The position numbers and the translations under genes are program-made. DNA of 64,000 bases from Angiostrongylus vasorum. Its lineage: Eukaryota; Nematoda; Chromadorea; Rhabditida; Metastrongylidae. The stretch lies in NCBI GenBank assembly GCA_018806985.1, contig JADANN010000068.1, forward strand, positions 496,001 to 560,000, written 5' to 3'. How positions within the stretch are numbered: the first letter of the stretch is position 1; each line of letters starts with the position of its first letter. Shown here piece after piece: positions 1 through 11,353 of the stretch. The notes under the pieces are model-generated. The model had not been told where the DNA came from. It worked only from the letters and a program-made list of their open reading frames with translations, and made no database searches.

Positions 1-124
1 CTGACAGGTCTGGTACCAATTTGCCGACACCGGAGGGATAGATGGCTTGGTGGGCTATGAGCGCTGGGATCGATTCCACGTGTGTGATAGCAGGGCGTAT
101 CCGACCACTGCGCCACATGCGCCC
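1..124 (-). repeat. Sn1 tRNA-derived SINE, cut by window edge
   Basis: 5' half of an Sn1 copy: tRNA-like head with A-box-like TGGCGCAGTGG and B-box-like GGAATCGATCCC (read on minus), then the conserved body ending in ACCAGACCTGTCAG. The remainder lies outside the window. Confidence 0.8.
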
Positions 125-714
125 TAGCACGCGAATAAGAGATATCGTACTTTATTGGAGAAGATTTGCATATGCTCCAATACTTTTAATGCAATCAGTG
201 GAGTTTACTTTCAATTGAGATATGCTGGCTTATGGTTAAAATTGGCCGTTATTTCCGTGCTATGCGAGTGGAAATCAATTCACACCGTATACCAAGTTGT
301 AATATAACGCCAAGAAGTAGTAAATTACCCGAGTCTAATAAAATGATTCAAAAAAGTAGCAAAAACTTAGGCGTTTGTAATTGCGAATAATCACGGAAGT
401 GATGTCGTAGATAAGCAAAGAACCTAAAAATATACAAGAAGATTATTACTGAGGAATATCTAGAATACTAATAGCTATCGTTCGAATTCTGCCCCTGGTC
501 CTTAGCGCAAAAAGTCCGAAACTAACACGAACGAAGAAAAAATGGCAGAGAATACCTCTTCATCAGATTTAGCTGTTGGTGTTTCTGTTGTGGACATGGC
601 CTGAAATACCGAAAAGATAGCTCAGCGAAAGAAGTACGAAGTAGAAATGAATATATTAAGAAATGATTGTGAAAGAAACAACCGGTAATGAAATAAGCTA
701 TTTATTTGGAAATA
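125..714. other. no gene recognised
   Basis: AT-rich unique-looking sequence between two Sn1 copies; no exon or repeat family recognised. Confidence 0.5.
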
Positions 715-974
715 GGGCGCTTGTGGCGGAGTGGTCGGAGGCGCGGTGCAACACAGACGTCGAATTGATGCCTGCGCCTATGGCCCAACAAGCCTTCCAT
801 CCCTCCAGGGTCAGCAAATTAGTACCAGACTTGTCTGGGAGGATAGCAGCACCGGCTCGATACATCGGTAGGCCACCGCGAGTCATTGCAACGGCCAGAT
901 ATGCATTCAATCACCTCCAAAGGATGCTCAATGAAGTCGAATGCATGGCGTATCCATCAGGGACTGATCCTTGG
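715..974 (+). repeat. Sn1 SINE
   Basis: Nearly full copy: GGGCGCTTGTGGCGGAGTGG head, body with GTCAGCAAATTAGTACCAGA, GGCCACCGCGAGTCATTG, and 3' region through CAGGGACTGATC. The TTTATCC tail is lost. A 113-codon open frame across it is incidental. Confidence 0.8.
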
Positions 975-1439
975 TCAAATGTGTTAATTTTCCGGATAGG
1001 TTAGTCCTCTGTGGAAAACATGGGAACTGTGTGGAGGAAAAAAACTGTAAATAAGATAAGTCACATCCGATTTAAAAAAGAAGAGAAATAACCACGGATT
1101 AACGATTCAATTTAGTCAGCCTCTAAATTTTCATATACATAAATATTTGTCCATATGATAACTTAAAGAATTCCGGCTCTATTACTAAGCTAAGATTAGG
1201 GAAAAATAATAGAAATCGAAAGTCCGAATGCCAAAGTCGGAAGAAAGTAGAAAATCCGATAAACGACTCCATGTTGGTGAAGGGTCACAAAGAAGGTCAA
1301 ATTGGACCGATCGCATATGTGGTAGAATGTGGATGACTTTTCTTTTTTTTTGTAAGGTTTCAGCCTCAGAACAAAACATTCATCACTGACAAGCAGCTTC
1401 TCCAACGAAATAACTGTAGAGTCTGCAGTGTCTATACAA
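975..1439. other. no gene recognised
   Basis: Unassigned AT-rich spacer between two Sn1 copies. Confidence 0.5.
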
Positions 1440-1659
1440 CGGCGCGTGCATTACAGTGGTTAGAGGGTCTCCGGAATACACATGGGATCGATCTCGGACC
1501 CTAGGCTCACCAATCATTCCATACATCTGAGGCCGGCAAGTTGCTACCACACATGTCTGGGGGGATAGCAGCACTGAATCGATATATCAGTAGGCCATCG
1601 TGAGTATGGACCCGATATGCATTCAATCACCTCTAAGGATTCTTGACAAAGTCGAATGC
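1440..1659 (+). repeat. Sn1 SINE, 5' piece split by PLE1
   Basis: Head GGCGCGTGCATTACAGTGG through the conserved AAGTCGAATGC. The remaining 3' end resumes at 4804, after PLE1. Confidence 0.82.
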
Positions 1660-1780
1660 GTCGTTTTCTTGTTCAGCAATCGCGAGGTTGTTAAACAGCA
1701 TACATTTGCTTCCATAGAAAAACACAATACAATACAACAGTAGCTGACGTTTCGGCAGTATCGCCTTCTTCAGAGCCTGG
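1660..1780 (-). repeat. PLE1 terminal repeat, 3' side (complete ribozyme)
   Basis: Matches 4684-4803 closely, sharing GCGAGGTTGTTAAACAGCAT, a CAATA-rich stretch and the GTAGCTGACGTTTCGGCAG block. It continues past the point where the 5' copy stops, so it keeps the whole hammerhead motif. Downstream PLE sequence follows up to the GIY-YIG end at 2034. Confidence 0.85.
1742..1777 (-). ncRNA. hammerhead ribozyme motif in PLE1 terminal repeat
   Basis: Minus strand reads stem I GGCU, core CUGAAGA, one A, stem II GGC/GCC around GAUACU, core GAAA, a minimal helix III (A-U, C-G, no loop), cleavage triplet GUC, then AGCU, which pairs with GGCU (one G-U). This has the core layout of the tiny-helix-III hammerheads known from Penelope-like elements. 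The extra A between core and stem II also occurs in PLE2 here. Activity is not tested and would probably need dimerisation. Confidence 0.75.
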
Positions 1781-4683
1781 AAAGGGTATACTGATATACA
1801 ATTTACTAGGCCAAACGCTTCAATAACACTTACAAAAAGACGAAAAACTCTATGGTAATTACATGGTCAACAGGTTCTCGAAAAACTCACCGCTTTTTTA
1901 CGTGCCTTCCAATGCGGAAGATTAGAACAGCTGATTATGGTCGCATAAGGTTGGTGACTGCACCATCCCACATCAGAAATTGATGCGAACATGCGGGGTC
2001 AGGTCGCGTATAACCTCTGGGCATTCATCCCTGCTACTCATTGTAGGGTTTTTGGCATTTATGCAAAAAAGCCTCAAGAAGTTTTCGCGCTGGTGTTCTA
2101 GTCTCCTGCGCAAGGATATTGACTTTTACTTCAAAATCGTCCCCGCTATGCTTTTGTATTCTATGCGTGCCTAGTGGGGTACTTTGTCTTAGTTTTCGTT
2201 TGCCATCTAGGTGTTCTTTTATACGGATACACAAAAGCCTGCCCGTTTCGCCAATATATTCATCTCCGCAATTATTACAAGAGATCAGGTATATCGTACC
2301 TGAACTCATGCAATCACCGTCCCTGCCGTAAGGGCAAATTACGCAATTTGTTGTTTCGCATAGACGGTCGTACAAGCGGCTACGAACTAACTGACGACGT
2401 AGAGTAGCCGTTGGTATTTAAACTATCGCTACCGATTCCTCTAGACCCGCCCTTCTTAAGCATCGTTTAATCGCTACGCTTACTTAATCGCTAATAAAGG
2501 GCAGCTTAAACGGGACTTTCTTTTGGCCAACTGTTTCGGTTGGGCGCGTCGCTCTCCTTCTAAACTTATCTCGTGGGGTTACTATTTCGTAGTCATTGGA
2601 GATGGCTATTTGCCGAGCCAAGTCGCGCGATTCTTCCTTTAGTTCCCTGGTTGTGCACACAGAGGTGGCTGTTCGAAACATGTTTCTCACAAGCGCCCTC
2701 TTTGTGTGTGAACGGTGGGAAGAAAGGAAATGAACGAGGATGTCCTTGTTACTTGGCTTTCGGTACCAATTTGTCATGTAACCGCTACTTGATAGGTTTA
2801 TTTGAACGTTTAAAAACGGAAGCCAGTATTTCTCGGTTTCTCCCGGGTGAACTTAATGTACTCAGACTGCTCGTTCAATAATTCAAAGCATTTGTCCATC
2901 TCCTCCTGCGTAGAGAAGATGACAAAACAATCATCTACATATCTGCAGTAGAGTATTGGCCGGAGATCGAGAGCAGAGGGCTTCTATCTTAGACATAAAC
3001 ACAATGGCAAGGCTTGGTGCCAGTCGCTGTCCCATAGCCAACCCCCCTTATTTGCGCGAAATATTTCCCAGACCATCTGAAAATCGACCAGTTTAGGCAC
3101 TCCTTTAGGAGAGCCATTAGCTGCTGGATGGACAAGCCATGTATATTTATTCTTCCTTCATGTTTCAAACAAGAAGTTCGAAGATGGCTTGCATTGCGGA
3201 GTCATTCGATACGTTGGTGTACAACGCAGTAACGTCGAAAGGACTCCATCACGTACGCGTTATTAGGAGACGCGTTACGTAGACGTTCTAGGAACATTTG
3301 GGTGTTTGTGAGGTGAGCTGGAATATGGTTAAGCAACTGGGTGAGTATTAGGCTTAAAAAACCAGGTTATTCTATCCGTTGGCCCGTCTAAACAGCTGAT
3401 GATGGGTCTAACTTTAAATGATGACGGATTGGTTGACGCAAGATCATCAGGTGATACCAACTTATGTGTTTTAATAAGTAGGTATAGGACGGGACATGTT
3501 GGTTTATCGATTTTAAAGTGCGAAATAACCGATGGTTTTAAACCTGCAGCCTTTGCCACACTGACCCATTGATTGTTTAGCTTTCGGTATTGACTTTTGT
3601 ATTCCTTTTCAGAGGATGGGCGATAGAGGGTAGCATCACTAAGATGTTCCTCTGTTATCTCAACATCCAGCTGGCGAGGAATAACTACGAACTCTCCCCC
3701 TTATCACTAACAGACAGTCTTATTGTTTTTTGAGTTTATTAATTCTCTAATTTCTCGTATGCCACATTTTTTGTGCGGCTGTAAGGTTAGAGATAAACTT
3801 TCTATCGCGGTAGTGATTAAGGGTCTTGAGAACGCCGTCCGAAAACATGCGGAATTTTATGTCAACTCCATCGTTAGGGTCCTGCTGTCTAAAAAACGTC
3901 TTTGGGAAAGGAGATGGTGGTAGTGACGCCGCCTCTTGATTTTTATCTCTGTTTGATGTTTCTTGTTTGGCCTTATAGCGGAGTCGATCTTGAAGCTCAT
4001 AAAGGTTACATGCTATCCTACGCAGGGTCGTTTTAGAAATGGGCTGTGATGGTGCAAAGCTTGGGCCCAATTCTAATAGCGAACGCGCACTCTCAGGTAT
4101 TGTTATGCCCCCCAATCACGGTGACCCTAGATTTTACTGGCGCATTATCAACCCTATTTTGACTATTATCAGAACCGTGAGGAATTTGTTTGCGGCAGAA
4201 TTTTCTTGAAGCTGAGACATGTGAATTACCCAAAAGATTTTCGAATTTTCGTTGTAAGGTTATTTTGGCATTAGACCTAATAAAATCGCATATCAATATT
4301 GACCCACCACTATTCTCGTCCAAAGGCGATCCTCCAAATACAAAGCACAAAAGTGTTCCTTCGTCGCACACTTCTTCATTTTGGCAAACATCTCGTTCTG
4401 CTTGCTTGGTAGTGCAGCTCGAAGTAGTTCCATTTCGATGCCTCGTACTTGTTGGCTGTCCTCTTGTAGACCGCATATCTCGTGAAGTCGCTTTCTTTTT
4501 TATAAGCTTTGGCACGACTCGATGTCGAAAACAGCGGCGGAGAAAGTTGATTTGCTGTCTAGCTAAGACAATCTTTTGTCTTAGTGACAACGCTTCCTTC
4601 ACAAGTCGAAACTATTTTGCTGGTACACCTTGTAACAGTTCCCAGGACCGACTTTCTATTAACCTCGGCATTGGAATATGAAT

Positions 4684-4803
4684 GCGTCGTTTTTTTTGTT
4701 CAGCAATCGCGAGGTTGTTAAACAGCATACATTTACTTCCATAGAAAACCACAATACAATACAATACAATAGTAGCTGACGTTTCGGCAGTATCGACTTC
4801 TTT
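4684..4803 (-). repeat. PLE1 terminal repeat, 5' side (truncated in ribozyme)
   Basis: Direct-repeat partner of 1660-1780, immediately upstream of the PLE reading frame. It ends abruptly at 4803, inside the hammerhead motif: the GAAAC-GTC half is present, but the CTGA half and stem I are replaced by the target duplication. Confidence 0.82.
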
Positions 4804-4863
4804 GTCGAATGCATGACGCATCCCTCAGAGATTCACCAACACGGAGAGCTTTGTCCTTTAAAA
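4804..4863 (+). repeat. Sn1 SINE, 3' piece split by PLE1
   Basis: Begins with the duplicated GTCGAATGC and continues ATGACGCATCCCTCAG to GAGAGCTTTGTCCTTTA, exactly the part missing from 1440-1659. Confidence 0.82.
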
Positions 4864-5434
4864 CTTTACAACTTTTCTGCGTGCATAGTATAAAGAACAT
4901 TCTTCATAAATATAGAATGTTCTCTAACCATTCATACTGTATCAGACTGCTTAATCATCTTCTAAGGGCAATGTCCTCTGTAAACTCTCCCATGAAGATC
5001 TGACAAGCCGTGTGTAAAAAACATTTGCTACGCTGTTATCCCATGTAAACGCTCGCGGATACAGTATTATGTGTGCATCTCCACTTTTCTAAGTGTGCTC
5101 TCTGAGAAGCTTTCCAACATCTCTTGTTAGCAACCTATATCTTCATCCAATCTGACCTCCCTCCGCTCATCGTTAAACGAATAAAAGTAGCCCTTTAGTT
5201 AGCTTAATTAGTTCATGCAGTTCGTCCAGTTGGTTCAGTTCGCGCAGTTCGTTCGTTCAATTCGGCTGACCAGTGCCTCCCCAATCCGCCACGTATACTT
5301 TGCTTCGCTGTTACCCTGCTATTGTTATTGTTACAACAGTCATAAAGTTATAACGCAGTGTCTCAAGGTGTTCGACCCAGTGACTGTGATGAAGAAGTAA
5401 CGCGTTGCAACTACAAAGACTAATATTCCAAACT
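4864..5434. other. no gene recognised
   Basis: Unassigned spacer; only the short tandem repeat at 5217-5265 stands out. Confidence 0.5.
5217..5265 (+). repeat. short CAGTTCG-type tandem repeat
   Basis: About five imperfect 8-10 bp units with core AGTTCG or AGTTGG. Confidence 0.5.
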
Positions 5435-5512
5435 ACTTGGGAGAGGATCGAACTAGAGCCTTTTGCTCCTTGGTCGATAGCATCACTAACCACATCGCTA
5501 TTCCTGCGTCGA
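5435..5512 (-). repeat. Sn3 SINE head fragment
   Basis: Minus strand GGAATAGCGATGTGGTTAG then CTAGTTCGATCCTCTCCC: a tRNA-like head only. It is not a complete tRNA, since no acceptor stem closes. Confidence 0.6.
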
Positions 5513-5587
5513 AATACAACCACAATGAGCAAAAAGTACAAAGTGAAAGTGAAACACAAAACTGGCTGAATAAGGCCTCAGTTGTGC

Positions 5588-5995
5588 AGTAAGTAAGACG
5601 TGGGTCCTCAAAAAAGGGTAATCACGGGTTCGAAGATGGCTTGGGGTTAGAATTTTGCAAATATCTCAGCTTCATCATGGTTGTGTTTCACATACTATCC
5701 CGCTATGGAAAAAGAATAGGAAATAAATAAAAAGTCATAACTGCAATGATGTTGAGATACTTGGAAAGCTTGGACACCAGGCCAAGTAGAGCCGCGATTA
5801 CCCCTTACTGGTGTTCAGGAATTACGCACTGCACCACTGATACCCTCCTTCTGCGTTTTTTCTCAACCAATCTTTTTACTGCAACAGTGACTCCAGCATT
5901 CACTCGTCAACCGGAGCGACCTGGGAAGCAGAAATCTGCGTTGAACCCAGCACTGAACCCAATTAAGCCGAGGTTGTAGTCGAAATCACAATGTT
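5588..5995. repeat. Sn4 repeat pair, tail to tail
   Basis: 5588-5737 is plus (AAGGGTAATCACGGGTTCGAA, GCAAATATCTCAGC, then TAAATAAAAAGTCA). 5738-5995 is an inverted copy beginning AATGATGTTGAGATACTTGG. Sn4 has a tRNA-like head (GGTGGTGAACGCGTTAG, B box GTTCGA). Confidence 0.65.
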
Positions 5996-6921
5996 TAAGT
6001 TTTATCTATGCTCATTATTCTTTCACTAAAGAGTATGGAGCAAAAAATTGTCGATTGACCAGAGCAGGATACTTACTGTATTGGTAAACTTTGTAATGAA
6101 ACTTTACACAGGATTGAAATGGACCTGAAATTTAAGTTGGTTTTAAAAAATAGACTGGTTCGTTTGTGCCAAATAACATAGTTCCGATTGTTATAAAATG
6201 AATTGCTTTGTTGAGAACTAAATACAATAGATGAACAGTCGCTCAGGAATTGTCTTTTACAAAAGAATTCTGTCGATTGAGGCACACCTCATTCTTGAGG
6301 TGGCTCACTATACTGGATCCGACTCGATGCCACTGCGACATCTGACATCGAAAGAATCCACTTCTGTAGAGACATTCGACTTGAATCCACACTGTTTCTA
6401 TGAAGTCGAAGACTCTTAACACAGACCACATTGGTTTGTAACATTTTCATGCAAGCATGTCAACAACTGAAGGCACTAATTACCCATGTCGTGCTTAAAT
6501 AAAAATTAATACTGAAAATATTGAGCAGTGAAACATTTTACACTCTTAATCGATTTAGTGGTGGCCCTCTTCAGTCAAGGTCCCTCGATTCGCTCTATAA
6601 TCTGTCTTTCTACGTTTTAATTTTTGCATTTATCGTTTTGTTGCTAGATGCTTCTTGAACTGCAAGCAATAAATGTTGCTTCTGCTTTATCGACGAGACA
6701 AAAGAATGATTAATTTCGTGGTGTCCACTTGAGCAGCTCAATTTTTATTTGTATTCCAAGATTTCTTTATTGCCAATCAATTAATACATCGGTGGATTAC
6801 AAATGCGCTTTTCATGGGACATTCGGGACAAAGACAAAAATTGAAAGATCCCATGTATAGATGAGTAACTCCTTCATGTATAATTCTTTCTGCTTCTGTT
6901 TAGCAAACACAAGGTGTAATT
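5996..6921. other. no gene recognised
   Basis: Unassigned AT-rich sequence before PLE2; only short, chance-like open frames. Confidence 0.5.
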
Positions 6922-9785
6922 TTATTTCTTTATTTACGTACAAGCTGACGTTTCGGCGCATTTCGCCTTCCTCAGAGCCTGGAAAGGTCAAGTTGACTGC
7001 AATCTACGCAGTCAAACACTTCCATAAGCAAAAAGAGAAAATGCTGAACCAAAATTTCAGTCACATTGAACACAGAGCCTCTGCACACTCACCGCTTTCT
7101 ATGTCTTCCACTAAATATTTCACGTGGAGACCAACCGCACAGAGTTCACATGGAATCGTAATGTACCCATCTCATCAGAATAACAGGCTTATATGCTGTC
7201 CCAATATCACGCGTGATAATGAGGCATTCCTCCCTGCGGTTCATTTTCGGATTCATGGAATTGATTCAGAAGGCCTCGAGAATTTCGCGCGCTTGTGTTC
7301 TCGATTTCTGCGCTGGGATCGTAACCCGTACTTCAAAATCTTCTCCGTTATGTCTCTGCGTCTTATGCGTGCCTAGTGGAGTATTTGGTTTACGTATGCC
7401 GACTAGGTGTTCTTTTATACGAACGCAGAGTGGTCTACCCGCTTTCGTCAACGTATTCGTCCCCGCACGCTTTACAAGAGATCAGATAAACTGTACCTGA
7501 ACTCATGCAGTCACCGTCTCAACCATTGGGGCAAATTATACAATTTTGCGTTGCACATAGATGGTCGTATAGGCGGTTACGAACTAGTTAGCGTCTTAGA
7601 TTACTCGGTGGCATTTCAGTTATCGTTACCGAATTCTCTACACCAGCCCTTCCTAAACAGCGTTTTATAGCTGCACTTACTTCATTTGAAATGAAGGGCA
7701 GGATAAACGGGCCCTTATTGTCGCTAGAGTTATCGTTTGGGGGGCCTGTGGTTTCCTCTACACCTTTCTCGAGCTGCAGTTTCGTAGCCATTTAAAATGG
7801 CTATTTGCCGCGCCAAGTTCCGGAACTCCTCGCTCTGCTCCTTTCCTGTGCACACGCTGGTAGCTGTTCGAAACATGCTTCTCACAAGCGCTCTTTTCGT
7901 GTGGGAGGGGTGAGAGGAGAGGTAATGAACCAAGATGTCTTTTACTACTTGGCTTTCGATACCATTTCGTAACGTTGCCGTTTTCTGATAGGTTAATTTG
8001 CACGTTCAGAAATGGAAGCCAGTTTTCTTTTTGGTTTCTCTCGGGTGAATTTAATATACTCTGACTGTTCGTTCAACAGCTCGAAACATTTATCAATTTC
8101 CTCTTGTGTTGAACAAATGACCAAGAAGTCATCTACATATCTATAGTAGAGTAACGGCCCGAGATCGATTACTGGTGCTTCCACCTTAGACATGAATGCA
8201 ATGGCAAGGCTTGGTGCCAGTCGTTGTCCCATTGCCAGCCCTCTCGTTTGTGCGTAATACCTCCCGGACCACCTGAAGATTGAGCAGTTTAGGCACTCCT
8301 TTAAGAGTGTCATCAACTGCTGAATCGAGAAGCCATACATGTTTATTGCTCCTTCATGTTGTATAAGGAGCTCGTTGACGGCTTGCATGGCGGAGTCATT
8401 CGATACGTTTATATAGAGGGCCGTGACGTCGAAGAGCTCCATCAAGCATGCGCTGTTGAGCTGCACAGTACGTAGACGATCCAGGAACATTTGGGTGTTC
8501 GTTAGATGGGCTGCAATGTACTTCAACAACTGGGTAAGTATTAGGGTTATTAATCACGTTATTCTGTCCGTTGGGCCCGTCCACGCAGCTGATGATAGGT
8601 CTGACCTTAAATAACGATGGATCGGCAGACAAAGAGATCATCGCTGGATACTAACTTGCGGGGTTTTGATGAGTAAAGTACAGGACGGGACATGTTGCTA
8701 TGTCAACTTTGAGTTGGAAGATAACTGATGGTTTTAACCCAGCCGCTCTTGCCATTTTAACCCATTCGTCGTTTAACTTTCGGTATTGACTTTTAAATCC
8801 CTTCTCAGACGATGGACGATAAAGGGAAGCATCTTCAAGGTGCTTTTCCGTTATCTCAACATCTAAGTGATGAGGGAATTACAACGAACTCTCCACCCTT
8901 ATCACTAACCGATAGTCTTATGTTTTTCGATCTTATCAGCTCTCGTACCTCCCGCATATCACGTTTTTGCATTTCAGTGAGGTTAGAACAGTATCTCTTT
9001 GCACGATAGTGATTAAGGACCTTGAAAATTTCATTCTTATACGTCCGAAATTTAACGCCAACTTCATTATTGGGCTCTTGTTGTCTAAAGAACGGTTGAG
9101 GAAATGGTGGTACTGGTAGTTCCCCTACTTGTTGTTGTTCGCGCCTATTCAGCGCTTCAACCCTAGCTTTTTTGCGGAGTCTACCTTGAAGTTCATGCAA
9201 ACTACATGCGACCCTATGCAAGGTTACCTTAGAAATGGGTTCAGATGGTGAGAAACTCGTTCCCAATTCTAATAACGAGCGCGCACCGTCAGGGAAGAGT
9301 CATGCCTCCTAACACGGTTAGCCTTGAATTTCTTTGTACATTATTTATCCTACTGTGACTCGTTCGATGTTCGTTGGCGGTGTTTCTGTATGCTCTTGAA
9401 GCCGTGTTATGCGATTTACTCGAAAGGCCTTCGAACTTTCTCTGCGAGGTTACTTTAGCATTAGACCTAATAGAATTGCAAATCAACACTGATCCCACCC
9501 AATATTCTCCTCCAGAGGCGGTCCTCCAAATACTGAGCACAATAGTTTTCCTTCTTCTCGCACTTCTTCCACTTGGCGAGCATCTGATTTTGTTTGCTTT
9601 GTAGACAGGTGCGTAGTACTCTCAATTCGATGTCCAGTACTGGGTGGCTATCCTCTGGCAGTCCGCATCCTTCATGTATGTTTATTTGAGCTATTCCAAG
9701 CGCGGAATCGATGAATCGGTACAATTTCTCGCAGTCAGAATTGTTTAACACCAACATTACAGTAGTATCTCTCATCAACAAACAT
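6922..9785 (-). mobile_element. Penelope-like retroelement 2, 5'-truncated
   Basis: Second, diverged copy of the same family. On the minus strand: N-terminal part at 9.78-9.29 kb, conserved DKGGEFVVI block near 8.89 kb, RT with VRPIISC (8.6 kb), FDVTALYINV (8.4 kb), GLAMGQRLAPSLA (8.2 kb) and YRYVDDFLVI (8.13 kb), then GIY-YIG remnants (7.45-7.27 kb). A 178-codon RT stretch is still open (7993-8529), but the whole frame is broken. Only the 3' terminal repeat with its ribozyme motif is present (about 6.92-7.0 kb). No 5' terminal repeat is seen before the Sn2 insertion at 9833. Confidence 0.88.
6943..6979 (-). ncRNA. hammerhead ribozyme motif in PLE2 terminal repeat
   Basis: Minus strand: GGCU, CUGAGGA, A, stem II GGCG/CGCC, GAAA, C-GUC, AGCU. 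Stem II differs from PLE1 but is still fully paired, with changes on both sides (GGC/GCC against GGCG/CGCC), which supports structural conservation. Confidence 0.72.
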
Positions 9786-9832
9786 CTGCATCACTTGTCA
9801 TCCCATTAATTTATACTAATGGTAGACTGTTT

Positions 9833-10179
9833 CTTCTAAACGGTTTATCGCCTCATTGTGGCCGAGAGGTGTTCCTGAGTGTCGGGCAGCGTCTCGTAAG
9901 CTAAGAAGGAGTCCGACGTTTCCATCAGGAAGCCTAGCTAAGAATAAACCAATACCAGGATCCACCACCGCTCTGATATTAAAGTCGCGTAGTGGCAAAT
10001 CTCCCTCTGATCCATTAGGGCGACGGCTGCCTGTGGTGATGAGGACCTAGGGCAGACAATGGCCAAGCTGACCTCGGGACTCCAGGGAAACACAGCGCCT
10101 AAATCAGCAAAACCCCGAAAAATGAAGAATGTGCTGGGGCCTGCACAGCCAGAAAGGACGGACCCTCAAAGCATCCAAG
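9833..10179 (+). repeat. Sn2 SINE with 16-bp target duplication
   Basis: Sn2 family: starts AACGGTTTATCGCCTCATTG, ends with TGCTGGGG, CCTGCACA and CATCCAAG. TAATGGTAGACTGTTT flanks it at 9817-9832 and 10180-10195. It inserted just beyond the truncated 5' end of PLE2. Confidence 0.85.
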
Positions 10180-10195
10180 TAATGGTAGACTGTTT

Positions 10196-11192
10196 ACTAG
10201 TCAATTCGTTTACTACTGCAGAAGTTCGCCAAGTGCCTAAAAAGAGAGCTTTATGCCTATTCTAGGAGTTTTTGTCCTCATGATTGAAAAGTAATTACAA
10301 CTGGCTGTTTGGAGCATTGGAGGGTTGTTTGATATCTCATCTCAATTGTACCGTTTCCGTTCTATTTTCCTTCTGTACAGTTTGGTATTTACTTAATCAG
10401 CTCTAATAAGAATGAAGAGGTCTTTAGAGTAGTGGTACTGATGTTGATCATTACGAGCATGATCCTGGTTCGAGCACTTACCGGATTGGACAAGCCTTCC
10501 ATGACTCCGTGGTCGGGAAATTGATAACAGACTTGTACGCGGTTAGCTCACTTTCTCCATTGCACTTGACAACGTCCTAGGACTGCTGTTGCAGAGCCTC
10601 AAGGAGAATGGTGCTAACCAGAATTCGGTGACATTCACATCGAATACGAAAATCTCCGAGAAGAAGGCTAGTCCACCCTCAAAAAAAACTTTCAACACCT
10701 TCGTGGACGACGCATGCGAGAAAACGAATAGAATAGACGAAACGTTGCAGTAACCGGCACAGTAAATATGAAGACCAGTCGTTTAAGAAAAAGAAAGATA
10801 GAAACGAAATAGTGTAACTGTGTCCTTAAATAAATCGGTGAATTGAAATTCTGTGACACGTCGAGGAATTTTCCAGCAAGCCGTCGTTTTCGTCTTTGTT
10901 CTCATTTCAAAGAGCTTTCAGACATGACTCAGATGCTCTTCTATTAAGCAGCACCTTTATTTTTTTATTGCCTGCCTAACAGTGTACGGTATACCTGTTC
11001 CTGTAAATTAATGTGATTAACTCCTAGAAGGAAATAAATAACTGTCGGCTTCTAGGCATACACAGAATTAAAAAAACATGTTAAATTACCCTTAGCACAT
11101 ACTGTGCTTATTTATTTCTATTGCAAATCGGCTTTAATTTAACCCAAGCTTGAACTATCAGCGCACCTCAGTTCACCGATAAGCTTACGTGG
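10196..11192. other. no gene recognised
   Basis: Mostly unassigned. 10705-10740 resembles a short Sn3 fragment (CGTGGACGACGCATGCGAG). Confidence 0.5.
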
Positions 11193-11353
11193 GGTTGTTA
11201 CCAAATGCTTTTCGGCCAACGTTTCGACGTTTTCGTCTTTGTCAGACCCAATAATCGGAGTCGATGGTCCGCGGTCATTCTACTTCATAATGTGATGCTC
11301 TAAGGAAGACGCAGACGTCGAAACGTTAACCGTCTAAACATTTGGTAACAACT
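11193..11353. repeat. palindrome with two hammerhead-like motifs
   Basis: The arms GGTTGTTACCAAATG and CATTTGGTAACAAC are inverted about 130 bp apart. Inside the left arm the minus strand reads CUGACAA, a GACG/CGUC stem, GAAAC-GUU. Inside the right arm the plus strand reads CUAAGGA, a GACG/CGUC stem, GAAAC-GUU. This is the hammerhead layout with core changes. It is probably a pair of terminal repeats from another PLE family, or a hairpin derivative. Confidence 0.55.

Larger units (their letters stand above)
1660..4803 (-). mobile_element. Penelope-like retroelement 1 (RT + GIY-YIG), broken
   Basis: About 3.1 kb flanked by direct terminal repeats (1660-1780 and 4684-4803). On the minus strand the order is start MPRLIESRSWELL near 4675, a basic N-terminal region (4.6-3.75 kb), RT blocks (VRPIISCLDGP near 3.4 kb; RYVDDCFVI near 2.94 kb), then a Cys-rich linker (NCVICPYG) and GIY-YIG nuclease (IYLISCNNCGDEYIGETGR, 2.25-2.31 kb). 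RT followed by C-terminal GIY-YIG is the diagnostic Penelope order. Frameshifts and stops break the frame, so it is not expected to be active. It sits inside a split Sn1 SINE, with GTCGAATGC duplicated at 1651-1659 and 4804-4812. Confidence 0.9.

Noticed and set aside
663..1004. 113-codon open frame and similar frames in other Sn1 copies.
   Set aside because: They are chance frames through the SINE body; the same peptide fragments recur wherever Sn1 occurs.
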